64,000 nt of DNA, taken from positions 1,029,501 through 1,093,500 of the forward strand of contig NC_064767.1 in the NCBI RefSeq assembly GCF_011397635.1, read 5' to 3'. Position 1 is the first letter of the stretch, and the number at the start of each line of letters is the position of its first letter. A program made the translations under genes and the position numbers. Below the pieces are notes generated by a model. The model worked only from the letters and a program-made list of their open reading frames with translations. It was not told the origin of the DNA and did no database searches. Positions 12,056-23,500 of this stretch are shown in pieces. The DNA comes from Epinephelus fuscoguttatus. Its lineage: Eukaryota > Chordata > Actinopteri > Perciformes > Serranidae.

Positions 12056-12172
12056 ATGTCAAGGAGAGAGGAGAAAAAAAGTAAAAGAAAACAGTGTAGT
12101 GCAATTAACTGCAACAACTATCAGTGGAACACCCCGCACCTGGCCTTCCACCGTTTCCCGAAGAACTCCTGA
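12056..12172 (+). pseudogene. THAP zinc-finger first exon fragment (left arm)
   Basis: ATG 12056 opens a 38-residue frame ending at TGA 12172. After a lysine/arginine-rich start it reads QCSAINCNNYQWNTPHLAFH then RFP, the beginning of a C2CH THAP DNA-binding domain (two cysteines, with the conserved FHRFP block). The second Cys and His and the AVPTIF end are missing, so a further exon is expected. A possible donor (GAG/GTGTAAG) lies just after the stop, so the copy may be broken by a small indel. The upstream GCCATTTTGGACTGTTGCGC is shared with the inverted copy. Confidence 0.65.
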
Positions 12173-12238
12173 GGTGTAAGTTTTAAAGTGTTTTAATATC
12201 AATTTAATATGCCAGTTTTGTTTTGTATATCAGGTATT

Positions 12239-12251
12239 TTATATATATACA

Positions 12252-12290
<39 letters not shown>
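12239..12290. repeat. (TA)n tract in left THAP arm
   Basis: TA-rich simple repeat with a few TAC/TAT interruptions; its counterpart lies at 13107-13192 in the right arm. Confidence 0.85.
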
Positions 12291-12293
<3 letters not shown>

Positions 12294-12999
12294 CTCTCGG
12301 ACCATTTATATCAGAACTGATTGCTGCTTTAGCATTAAAATATATCATATTAAAATAGCCTTATTATTATTATTACTGTCTCCTTACTGTACAAACTGTA
12401 AATAAATCTTTATTCCTGACTATGTGACGTCGCTATTAATGTGTTTCTAGTTAAAATATAGATTTTTTTTTTTTTTTTTTTGTAGAGTGGCTTATGGGGT
12501 GATTTTGCCTCGCCTCTTGGTATCCAAGAGCTTTAGTCAAAGGGCATGGATACCAAGAGGTGAAGCTCAATAGAACGCCCCATAGCAACAGACTCGCCCA
12601 TGGTTTCGTCCTACCGCCGCCATTTTGGACTGTCAGCAGACCCGCTTGCATACAAAGACACACAGACAAACTGAAGTATATCGCTATTAATTATGCTTAC
12701 AATGCTACTCACCTCGTGATAGCTTGGTCACAGCTGCTTTTTCACGTTTTTGTAAAGCAAAATATAGACTTTAAAAAAAACGAAACAAAGAAAAACGGCC
12801 TAGATGGCATCTCTGCATATTACATCCACCTATGAGAAGATTAACTTAATTACTCCTTCAAAATCACCCCATAAGCCAATCTACCAAAAAATAAAAAATA
12901 ATAAAAAAAAAAATCTATATTTTAACTAGAAACACATTAATGGCGATGTCACATAGTCAGGAATAAAGATTTACTTACAGTTTGTACAGTAAAGGGACA

Positions 13000-13035
<36 letters not shown>

Positions 13036-13106
13036 TAGGCTATTTTAATATGATATATTTTAATGCTAAAGCAGCAATCAGTTCTGATATAAATTGTCCA
13101 AGAGGC

Positions 13107-13108
13107 CA

Positions 13109-13172
<64 letters not shown>

Positions 13173-13192
13173 CATATATATACATATATGTA
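13107..13192. repeat. (TA)n tract, Tc1 target
   Basis: TA repeat in the right THAP arm. The Tc1 element entered here: TA at 13191-13192 and 14816-14817 flank it, and the TA tract resumes at 14816-14851. Confidence 0.85.
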
Positions 13193-13464
13193 CAGTACAG
13201 GCCAAAAGTTTGGACACACCTTCTCATTCAATGCGTTTTCTTTATTTTCATGACTATTTACATTGTAGATTCTCACTGAAGGCATCAAAACTATGAATGA
13301 ACACATGTGGAGTTATGTACTTAACAAAAAAGGTGAAATAACTGAAAACATGTTTTATATTCTAGTTTCTTCAAAATAGCCACCCTTTGCTCTGATTACT
13401 GCTTTGCACACTCTTGGCATTCTCTCCATGAGCTTCAAGAGGTAGTCACCTGAAATGGTTTCCA
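13193..13464. repeat. Tc1 left inverted terminal repeat
   Basis: Pairs with 14545-14815 with only a few mismatches and short indels (for example CATTTCAGG/CCTGAAATG blocks and a 2-3 bp gap in the ACAAAAAAGG tract). Confidence 0.9.
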
Positions 13465-13604
13465 CTTCACAGGTGTGCCTTATCAGGGTTAATTAGTGGA
13501 ATTTCTTGCTTTATCAATGGGGTTGGGACCATCAGTTGTGTTGTGCAGAAGTCAGGTTAATACACAGCCGACAGCCCTATTGGACAACTGTTAAAATTCA
13601 TATT

Positions 13605-14655
13605 ATGGCAAGAACCAATCAGCTAACTAAAGAAAAACGAGTGGCCATCATTACTTTAAGAAATGAAGGTCAGTCAGTCCGGAAAATTGCAAAAACTTTA
13701 AATGTGTCCCCAAGTGGAGTCGCACTAGCGATCAAGCGCTACAACGAAACTGGCACACATGAGGACCGACCAGGAAAGGAAGACCAAGAGTCACCTCTGC
13801 TTCTGAGGATAAGTTCATCCGAGTCACCAGCCTCAGAAATGGCAAGTTAACAGCAGCTCAGATCAGAGACCAGATGAATGCCACACAGAGTTCTAGCAGC
13901 AGACCCATCTCTAGAACAACTGTTAAGAGGAGACTGCGCGAATCAGGCCTTCATGGTCAAATAGCTGCTAGGAAACCACTGCTAAGGAGAGGCAACAAGC
14001 AGAAGAGATTTGTTTGGGCCAAGAAACACAAGGAATGGACATTAGACCAGTGGAAATCTGTGCTTTGGTCTGATGAGTCCAAATTTGAGATCTTTGGTTC
14101 CAACCGCCGTGTCTTTGTGAGACGCAGAAAAGGTGAACGGATGGATTCCACATGCCTGGTTCCCACTGTGAAGCATGGAGGAGGAGGTGTGATGGTGTGG
14201 GGTGTTTTGCTGGTGACACTGTTGGGGATTTATTCAAAATTGAAGGCACACTGAACCAGCATGGCTACCACAGCATCCTGCAGCGACATGCCATCCCATC
14301 CGGTTTGCGTTTAGTTGGACCATCATTTATTTTTCAACAGGACAATGACCCCAAACACACCTCCAGGCTGTGTAAGGGCTATTTGACCAAGAAGGAGAGT
14401 GATGGAGTGCTGCGGCAGATGACCTGGCCTCCACAGTCACCGGACCTGAACCCAATGGAGATGGTTTGGGGTGAGCTGGACCGCAGAGTGAAGGCAAAGG
14501 GGCCAACAAGTGCTAAACACCTCTGGGAACTCCTTCAAGACTGTTGGAAAACCATTTCAGGTGACTACCTCTTGAAGCTCATGGAGAGAATGCCAAGAGT
14601 GTGCAAAGCAGTAATCAGAGCAAAGGGTGGCTATTTTGAAGAAACTAGAATATAA
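13605..14655 (+). pseudogene. Tc1-type DDE transposase, frameshifted
   Basis: ATG 13605 starts MARTNQLTKEKR. The N-terminal helix-turn-helix pair follows (SVRKIAKTLNVSPSGVALAI), then a second DNA-binding unit (RTTVKRRLRESGLHGQIAA). The catalytic core shows the first Asp in WSDESKFEIFG, the second in QQDNDPKHTS and the Glu in SPDLNPMEMVW, as expected for DD34E. The frame is lost twice: near 13775-13790 after EDRPGK, and near 14202 where a G run before TGTTTTGCTGG appears one base short. The protein ends FEETRI at 14655. The last ~35 codons lie inside the right terminal repeat. Without frame repair no active enzyme is made from this copy. Confidence 0.92.
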
Positions 14656-14812
14656 AACATGTTTTCAGTTATTTCACCTTTTTTTAAGTACATAACTCCA
14701 CATGTGTTCATTCATAGTTTTGATGCCTTCAGTGAGAATCTACAATGTAAATAGTCATGAAAATAAAGAAAACGCATTGAATGAGAAGGTGTGTCCAAAC
14801 TTTTGGCCTGTA

Positions 14813-14815
<3 letters not shown>
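14545..14815. repeat. Tc1 right inverted terminal repeat
   Basis: Complement of 13193-13464. It includes the last coding segment of the transposase (from about CWKTISGDYLL to the stop) as well as the outer end. Confidence 0.9.
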
Positions 14816-14854
<39 letters not shown>

Positions 14855-15148
14855 AACAGTACTATGTACAGTATGCAAAGTGCTGATTGTTCTTTCATAG
14901 GGGATAGTAATAATAAAATAATAATATGTATATTTTAATGATAAACTCTTTTTCATCGATTGCTTTGTCTTCTAACATTTTATGTTAAACCAAAGCATTA
15001 TAACAAATAAAAGCTCATCCATGTGAATAAAAATAATGTGATTACTATCTCCTGTTTCAGTGCATTGACAAGTGCAGTTTTGCAAGCGTTATCTTCCCTC
15101 CAAAACTGGCATATTAAATTGATATTAAAACACTTTAAAACGTACACC

Positions 15149-15265
15149 TCAGGAGTTCTTCGGGAAACGGTGGAAGGCCAGGTGCGGGGTGTTCCACTGA
15201 TAGATGTTGCAGTTAATTGCACTACACTGTTTTCTTTTACTTTTTTTCTCCTCTCTCCTTGACAT
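15149..15265 (-). pseudogene. THAP zinc-finger first exon fragment (right arm, inverted)
   Basis: This is the inverted counterpart of the exon at 12056-12172, also 38 residues. The visible difference is one residue (CNIYQW here, CNNYQW there). It has the same Lys/Arg-rich start, same two cysteines, same FHRFPKNS end and same stop. The identical truncation point in both arms means it arose before the arms were copied, or reflects a natural exon end. Confidence 0.65.
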
Positions 15266-15363
15266 CTTGCATGTTGTCTGGGCGCAACAGTCCAAAATGG
15301 CGGCAGCGCCCCTAGTGGCTGTTGGCAAAAATTCAACGGCGCTTCGCCTCTTGGTATCCATGC

Positions 15364-17321
15364 TCTTTTCTTTGGGTTCATTTCCTCTTTTACGCACCTG
15401 TGGCGCACTTGGGCGCGTGCTGGGATCAGAGAGGTTATATCATAGAGGCTGAGACGATCACATGGCCAATCACATTCAGTATTTTCATCTCCTTCACACG
15501 TAGAGCTCTCCGCGTCATGACGCACGGACACTTTGGATCCTTTTTGTTCAGAGGAAACTTTGGGTGCGCTCCGAATCACATCCTTTCTACTTTTAGTAGG
15601 TCCTGCAGCTGCCCTTAAAAAGTACCTCCTGTTCCATGCAGTCTGCACACAATCAGGACAGACTACTGTCTCATAACAGGACGCCCTGAACTTTGACCCT
15701 CCTGCTTCTATACCCGTTACCATGGAGACAAAGCTAACGCCTCTATCATCCACAGCTACAGAGCCAGAAGACAATATTGATTCATACACACACATTAAAG
15801 AGGGTGCACAAATTCATGGTGTGAATAGCCTTCTCATTTTCTGAGGAGAAGATGTTTTTGATGTGTTGTTTGGTTTCATTTTCAAATCTACCAAATGAGC
15901 GTCTCCAGTTGTTGTGGGTCAGAATAAACAGAAAAGCGTGCTGGATTGTAAACTGTAAAACACGGCAGGATGGAGTAGAACATCCTGGTATTTTTGGCAT
16001 ACTGCATTTGACATACTGTGTATTGGGACACACTAAATCCTTTTCTGGCGTACTAAACAGTATGGTAGGATGGGGACTGGAACGCACAGTTTGTTGTCTG
16101 CAGAGTTTCACATGTGAACACAAACATCCTGCACTGATCACATGACCACTCTTTTTAACTTCCACTCACTTTTCTGGAGCCGTTGAACATCTCACAGTCT
16201 CCATGTTTCCTGTCTATGATAGTGCTCCATTCAGTCAGTCACCACAATCATCCTCTCAGTAACATCTGCAGTGAAATCCAGCGCAGAGCCACGAATCCAC
16301 CCACAGTAGAATTTAATATGTGATCTAGTTTTTATCATGTTGGTGTTTCTGACTTTATTTTAAAGTTGAGTTCAGTTTTGAAAGAATTAATTTCCCTCTT
16401 TAATCTTCATGTTGAGACAGAAACGTGATCCTGGTGATGATCCATCAGGACATGAAAGTTTTTACTGGTCGATGACATTTAGAGAGAAAGTGGTTTTATG
16501 TTTGTAAGTGAGCGTCTGCATAAAGAAGGTGTTCAAAGCACATCAGCCATATTCAATCAGCACAGAAATAATGATGGCTGTTATTATTTTGGGTGAACTG
16601 AGTGTGTCAGCTCAAAGTGACATGCTGCAGTTTCCCTTTGTGCCACCAGAGGGCCACAGATCCACCAACAGCCTGACTGAGAGGAGACATTAGTGGTGGA
16701 CGTCACGTGACTCAGAGTCCATCAGTGATAATCAGGAGGTTGAGTCCAGGAGAAATGATGTAAAGGATGAATGAGTGATGACTGATCAATGATTGGACTG
16801 ATGCTCTCAGTGTTTCCTCTACAGATGAAGGTAGAAAGTCTCTGGGAGCTGATGGGATTGATTGTGGATGATGTGTGAGCACATTGGAACATTTGAAATG
16901 TTGAAGAGCTTTTCAGAGTCGCTCAAACACAAGTGAAAAGTGAGGTCATCCCCAAAGACAGACAAAGACAAAGCAACATGAAGTGTGTCCCTGTGGTGTA
17001 GAAGAGGACACATTATGAACTCTAACAGAGGCTGAGAAAACCTTCTTCTTCCTTCACATCATTTCACTCACTGTTGTTCTCTCTCTCATGGAGTCTCTGT
17101 CCATAAATGTGCTGCCATGTGTGAATGAAGCTGTAAGAAACATCAGCGTAAACGTCTCCTCTGTCTCAATGAGCAAATATCACTTGAACAAATCCATGAC
17201 GGCAGCAGTGTCACATATTTCCTGTGTGAAGAGGGCTTAAAGAGCCAGTCTGCCTCCAGTCTGAGTCCTGATGGAGCACATGGTCCCACTCAGATCAACA
17301 GAAAACTCTTTGTGTCCACAG
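15364..17321. other. Upstream region of the NLR gene; possible MITE at 15565-16088
   Basis: Non-coding. A 524-bp block starting TGCGCTCCGAATCACA (15565) and ending GACTGGAACGCACA (16088) has imperfectly complementary ends and looks like a MITE; this is weak. The rest (16089-17321) has no recognisable gene or repeat. Confidence 0.3.
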
Positions 17322-17377
17322 ACCTGGTCCAGACAGCAGAGAGCTGCAGAGTGATGAAGTCCATGAGAAGAAACTGA
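17322..17377 (+). promoter_or_regulatory. 5' UTR exon of the NLR gene with a 7-codon upstream ORF
   Basis: A 56-bp exon is defined by GTGTCCACAG/ACCTGG and AAACTGA/GTAAGT. It contains ATG (17354-17356) and an in-frame second ATG, and closes with TGA (17375-17377), the last three bases of the exon. A complete short upstream frame could dampen translation of the main ORF, which starts at 17570. The exon is inferred from splice signals only. Confidence 0.5.
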
Positions 17378-17569
17378 GTAAGTGGACCTTTGATTGATTC
17401 CAGTCTCTAATGTGTCTCTGTTGGTTCATGTGTTCACCTCCTGTCTTTGATCCAGACTCCACAGCACAAAGTTTATCTGACAACAAACACTTTAAAGTCT
17501 AATGATGAACCTGTCTGTCTGTCTGTCTGTCTGTCTGTCTTCATCAGGAGGCTGCAGGTTATCACCAAC

Positions 17570-20500
17570 ATGAAAAGGTATCACACTCAACACTTGACAT
17601 CACATTTGATCCTGTTTCACCTTCAACATGTTCATCAACTGAATATCTTTTTTTTTCATTTGTACATCAAACTGTTTTTGGAGAATATCATCTGCAGATT
17701 CACTGACGATGAATTAATCATTGTTGCAGCATAAAGACAAGTATACATGTATCTCTGTGTCAGACATTAGCTTCCTTGGTGCAGTGTGCACCTCACTGAT
17801 TAAACATTATCAGTTCAAATCCCAGCTGTGACAGAAAATATAGTGTTGAGTTCCCCTTATGTGACACATAACTCCATCTTGTTAAACCATAATCTTCAGC
17901 TGTCAGCACTCACACACATTTTCTTCAGTAAATTCAGTTCTAGTTAAACGTTGCTGTGTTGATCCTTTTCCTGTTGATAGCTGATAGTTTCTCCAGCAGC
18001 CGCTGGAGGCTGAAGACTAAAAACTGAGTTTCCCTCCCTGCTGCTCTTCCTCTCTGTGTGCTAGGATCCATCAGAGACCAGACTCACCTGGACCTGAACC
18101 TGAACCTGACCCTGACCCTGACCCCAGCTGTGTGTCCCCCAAGTCTGACCCGTCACATGAACATGGCATCGATCTTAAAGGACAAAAACTCTCTGCTGCA
18201 CAGTAAGCTGACATTAAATGTCAAATGAAGCTGACAGCTTCCCAGTATAACTGGTCTCCTGCTGCTGATATTTAAGTTCTCCATAAAGAAAAGTGGGCAG
18301 TGGAGGCTGCTGATATTTTGTCCTGTTGGGTGAAAAGGACCATAGAGTCAAACTAAAACTACATGTCAGGTCATCAGTCACTTCCTGGATAAAACATGAA
18401 GAGATTCTATGATCTGATATGTGTCCAAACTACAGTCATCACAGTCTGTATGAATACAGGCAATCAGTGAGGAACAGAGGACATTACAGTCCACAGTGAC
18501 TGACAACAGGTTCAATCAAACTGAACAGCATCAGGTCGATGTCATCAGAAAATAAACAACTGAACATGTGTCAGAGAGCTACAGTTCAAGTGATGAAGGT
18601 TTTTATTTTAACAGCATTGAGATGTTTGTAAGAACTTGTCAGGTGTGTGAAGATGTAGAGTGAAAGATGGTTTTCAGATTGAGGTGGAAGATATTCAGTG
18701 ACTCTGCTGTCCTGACTTCAGCAGGAAGTTCATTCCACCACTGTGGGACCAGAACAGAGAGGAGTCTTGACTGAAATGAGAGACCACAGGGTCCTCTGAG
18801 GGACAGGGTGGACAAATGTCCAGAGGTAGAGGAGGAATGTAGGGTCTGACTGTGGCTTCTTAGTATTAAGGACCAGGGGCCTCATGTACAAAGGGTACAC
18901 GCACGTTTCTACAGCTGTTGATCCTTTGGCAACACTTAGAGGTGATGCTGGGAAACTGTAATAAATACTTGTGAAAACAATTAGTCCTCAGAGTGATGTG
19001 CACATCAGAGACACATGAACAATTAACACACTTTTGATATACTGGCATGTTTAAATTTAAATTCAAAAGCTTTATTTCAAACCAAATAATACCATACATA
19101 CAACATTTACGCATGAACCTCTATCTTATAGGGCTGTGAGCAGCCTGTTGTCTGACCTGTATGAGTTACACAAATGTATAGGTATTTACCTTGGGGGTAA
19201 TCTGAGTCAACCACATGTGCTCCCACCACCACTAAGAGAGCAGAGTCACCCACAATTGCGGCAACTCTCTGTTCAGACGGGGTGAGCTCCTCCTCTCCTG
19301 TCCCCCCGCCTGTTTTGGCCACACTTTGGTGGGGGGCAGCCGTCCTCTGCTTCACGTCCACCTTAATGTCGGACCACTTCATTTTTAGTTCTGCGTGTGT
19401 GCGCTTTTCTGACCCCACAGCATTGACAGCCTCGCACACACTCTCCCACTCACTCCTCTTGCGTTTTGTATTGATGCCGGAGGACAGCGTGCCAAAAAGT
19501 ACATTTTTTGTGCACCTCCACTTCAGTGAGTCGCGTCTCCAATTTGCATTCTGTGAAGTTTTTCTTTTTCTTTACTCAATCCTGTATGAATCCTTGCACA
19601 GATTCATACATCTGGATGTTTTTGTGCATACGACGTTTTCTGGATTTAAACGTACGCCACGTTTCAGTAGGAAATCCACGCAAGTCTTTGTACATGAGGC
19701 CCCTGGTCCCCTCACTTCCCTGTAGACCAGCACCAGAGTCCTGAGCTGGATGTGAGCTGAGGCTGGGAGTCAGTGTGGAGAACAAAGAAGAGAAGTGGAG
19801 CTGGAAAACTAAATTAGGGTTGATGACAGACAGGAAGTACCCCTCTGGACCTAACCCTAACTCTGCAGTGCACTGGGGACTAGTTGAGGAGGTCTCCTCA
19901 GGTGTGCTGTGGCCTAAACCAAACCTCAGTTTGAAGTGATGTGGCAGGTCAACAGTGTAAAGTCTGAACACATCTGACTAACAACACACTGCTTTAACAA
20001 TCACAGACCAAATACAAACAAGTGTCACATCAGAGGGGTATTCCAGGTAGGAGGTTCAACAAACTGAGTCTGATCCTAAACTCTGACTTGACTTACCCTG
20101 AGCTGGGAAACTCTGAGTATCCGGTTCCAGAACAGCTGATTTGAATTAGTTCAGTCAACTCTGAGTAGGTACACCTTGAGTTAAGCACGTGCACAACCAC
20201 AATAAAAAGCCATCATCAGTGGAGCCCCGATACCTCGGGTCACCATGGCAACCGGAGAGAAAACGCGATCAACTTATTTTACACCTGTGGAATTGGAGGT
20301 GCTCATGAATGGAGAGAGGCATCATGGGAGAAAACTGCTGCCCGAGTCAACGCGTATGTTTGAATGCACCAGTTCATTCATTTAACATTTCATTCATTCA
20401 TTCATTCATCTTCTAACCGCTTCATCCTCTTGAGGGTCGCGGGGGGGTGGAGCCTATCCCAGCTGACATTGGGCGAGAAGCAGGGTTCACCCTGGACAGG

Positions 20501-23500
20501 TCACCAGACTATCACAGGGCTGACACATAGAGACAGACAACCATTCACACTCACATTCACACCTACGGACAATTTAGAGTTATCAATTAACCTAGTCCCC
20601 AATCTGCATGTCTTTGGACTGTGGGAGGAAGCCGGAGTGCCCGGAGAGAACCCACGCTAACACGGGGAGAACATGCAAACTCCGCACAGAAGGGCTCCCA
20701 CACCAGGGATCGAACCAGCAACCCTCTTGCTGTGAGGCGAGAGTGCTAACCACCACACCACCATGCCGCCCTAATTCAACATTTAACCACACTTAATTAA
20801 AATCATAGCTTACAGGTGAAAAAGTGGTTTTGAATAAAATCTGATTTTCATGTAGGTTCAATCTCACAGGGGAAAAACACACTTGGCTCAGCTTAAAATG
20901 AAATATAAAAACATCATTCAAACAGGTAAGGCACATTTGACTTGGCCATGACTGTAGCTTCCTTTAGTTTGATTCATATTTGATTTATTAAACAAAGTAG
21001 CTTCAATAACCTGTCATTCAGTGGCTATGTCATTATGTGCTGTAGGTCACTAGTAATTTAAACCCCCCAAAATACTGTTTCAACTTGTGTGTCCTCTTGC
21101 CTAATATCCTGCTGAGTAACATTTGAGTTCTACTCAGCCAACAGAAAGAAGGCAGAGGCCACAAATCATCACCAATATCATATAAAAGCTACCGTTCACA
21201 AAAAACATTTGCTCTGATGAGAGCGCACGTCTGCAGTGTGTCAGATTTGACATGTGTGGCCAGTAAATGACTGACTCTGATGAAAGACAGCACATCTAAA
21301 CGGGGTCTGAAGATCCTCTCCCAGTGTAAAGCATTGTGAATTAATTCTGCCTCGATATCGATCACATTTCCTACATATGAACAACTCATGTGTGTCTGCC
21401 AGCTTGCTTCAGGCTCGGCAGTAGGGAGGAGACAGGGTGAACTCAGGGTGTCTTATAGAAAACCTGTCAGCGAGCAGGTTAGGTTCACAGAGTCAGTTGC
21501 CATGGTGATTGACTCAGAGTTTGACTTACCTCTCTGTCTGGAGCTGAAAACCCAGAGTTTCCCTCACCTCAGGGTTAACATACTCAGAGTTTTCACTAAA
21601 CCCGCTTTCTGGAATACCCCCCTGATGTGATTCTAGTTGTTTAGTTATTGTATCCCATTGTAATGTTGGTTAAATGAGCATTATAAGCAAGACGTGTTTC
21701 AAAAAAATGCTTTAACTGTAATAAAATAACTTTCACTGTCCAATAAAACCAGTGAAATCAGAGACAGAAATCTTGTATGTTCAGTAAATGTCAATGTTTC
21801 TGTCAGTTTCCAGCAGCAGAGAGAAAAGTCCCCTGTACCCAGCTGTGTGTCCATGAAGAGTGATCGGTCTATGGGTCGTCTGATTAACTTCAAAGATGGA
21901 CGTCCTTCTTCTGACCTGCTGTAAGTGAATGAAACTGTTGATTGAAACAGATGAACTAACTGTTGTGATCCTCAGTCATGAGACACAGAATCAGGTGTCC
22001 ATCATTTACAGTGTCGTTTACATCTGGTTTTCATTCTGATCAATCATGACAGAACACGTCTTTAACTAACTGGTCTGTGTGTGTTTTTGTAAATGATATA
22101 AGTTCTACAGTCTCCTGGTGCAAACATCATGTGAGCTCACTGTTGATGATTCCTCCACAGAGTGGACCAGGAGAGCTCAGAGGTTCCCAGTGCTCAGTCT
22201 GCCCAGCAGCATCAAACACACCTGGACTCCATATTTATGGTCTGTACATGTACAACAACTACTTTGACATCTATTCTGTTCACAATCATCTCCATGCTGC
22301 ACTTTTTACACCAGTGGATTGTCAGTGTGTCCAACATGGATCTGATGTTTGAGTGTGTCATTCATATAATATTCTGTTCCAGCTGCTGGAGGAGAACATC
22401 CTCACTTTTGTGAAGAACGAGCTGAAGAAGATCCAGAAGGTTCTGAGTTCAGATGACCCAGAATGCTTAGAGAGTCAGAGGGAGGATGAGGAGGTGTTGC
22501 ATGGTGACAATGAGGAGCAGAGGAGGAGCAGCAGAGAGGCTTTTCTGAAGATCACACTGAACTTCCTGAGGAGAATGAAGCAGGAGGAGCTGGCTGACTG
22601 TCTGCAGAGCAGTAAGAGGATTTCTATAAAGATTTAACATGATGGATAAATGGGACGTTTACTAATGTCTCAAGAGACGGACCAAAATATATTCATATAC
22701 TCATTCTTTGAGGAAATGACATGTTGAAATATTTTCTTTGTCTTACTGATCTTCTTTGTTGTGTTCATTCAGGAAGTTATTCTGCAGTCTGTCAGCGTAA
22801 ACTGAAATCTAACCTGCAGAAGAAGTTCCAGTGTGTGTTTGAGGGGATCGCTAAAGCAGGAAACCCAACCCTTCTGAATCAGATCTACACAGAGCTCTAC
22901 ATCACAGAGGGAGGGACTGCAGAGGTCAATGATGAACATGAGGTCAGACAGATTGAAACAGCATCCAGGAAACCAGACAGACCAGAAACAACCATCAGAC
23001 AAGAAGACATCTTTAAAGCCTCACCTGGAAGAGATGAACCAATCAGAACAGTGATGACAAAGGGAGTGGCTGGCATTGGGAAAACAGTCTTAACACAGAA
23101 GTTCACTCTGGACTGGACTGAAGACAAAGCCAACCAGGACATACAGTTCACATTTCCATTCACTTTCAGAGAGCTGAATGTGCTGAAAGAGAAAAAGTAC
23201 AGCTTGGTGGAACTTGTTCATCACTTCTTTACTGAAACCAAAGAAGCAGGAATCTGCAGGTTTGAAGAGTTCCAGGTTGTGTTCATCTTTGACGGTCTGG
23301 ATGAGTGTCGACTTCCTCTGGACTTCCACAACAATGAGATCCTGACTGATGTTACAGAGTCCACCTCAGTGGATGTGCTGCTGACAAACCTCATCAGGGG
23401 GAAACTGCTTCCCTCTGCTCGCCTCTGGATAACCACACGACCTGCAGCAGCCAGTCAGATCCCTGCTGACTGTGTTGACATGGTGACAGAGGTCAGAGGG

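Larger units (their letters stand above)
13193..14815 (+). mobile_element. Tc1/mariner transposon, near full length
   Basis: A 1,623-bp element with terminal CAGTACAGGCCAAAAGTTTG and its exact complement, inside a TA target duplication. The inverted repeats are unusually long, about 271 bp each. It carries one transposase gene with two frameshifts. High end-to-end similarity of the repeats suggests a fairly recent insertion. It sits in the right arm of the THAP element and so is younger than it. Confidence 0.95.
11958..15363. mobile_element. Inverted-repeat element carrying two THAP exons, split by Tc1
   Basis: Both outer ends carry the same inverted terminal sequence, GCATGGATACCAAGAGGCGA (left 11958, right complement ending 15363). 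A related copy occurs twice near the centre: complement at about 12508-12525 and direct at 12544. The left arm (about 11958-12510) reappears inverted on the right (about 12862-13105 and 15070-15363), including a THAP-like exon in each arm. The right arm is interrupted by a complete Tc1 element. This can be read as two related elements head to head or as one fold-back. The THAP exon suggests a P- or Kolobok-type ancestor; no transposase core is present. Confidence 0.7.

Noticed and set aside
14998-15795. 265-codon - strand frame
   Set aside because: It reads the THAP exon in a wrong frame and joins it to unrelated sequence; no domain is visible.
20592-20796. Short open frames on both strands
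   Set aside because: They lie in the RTE-type 3' repeat, which is non-coding.
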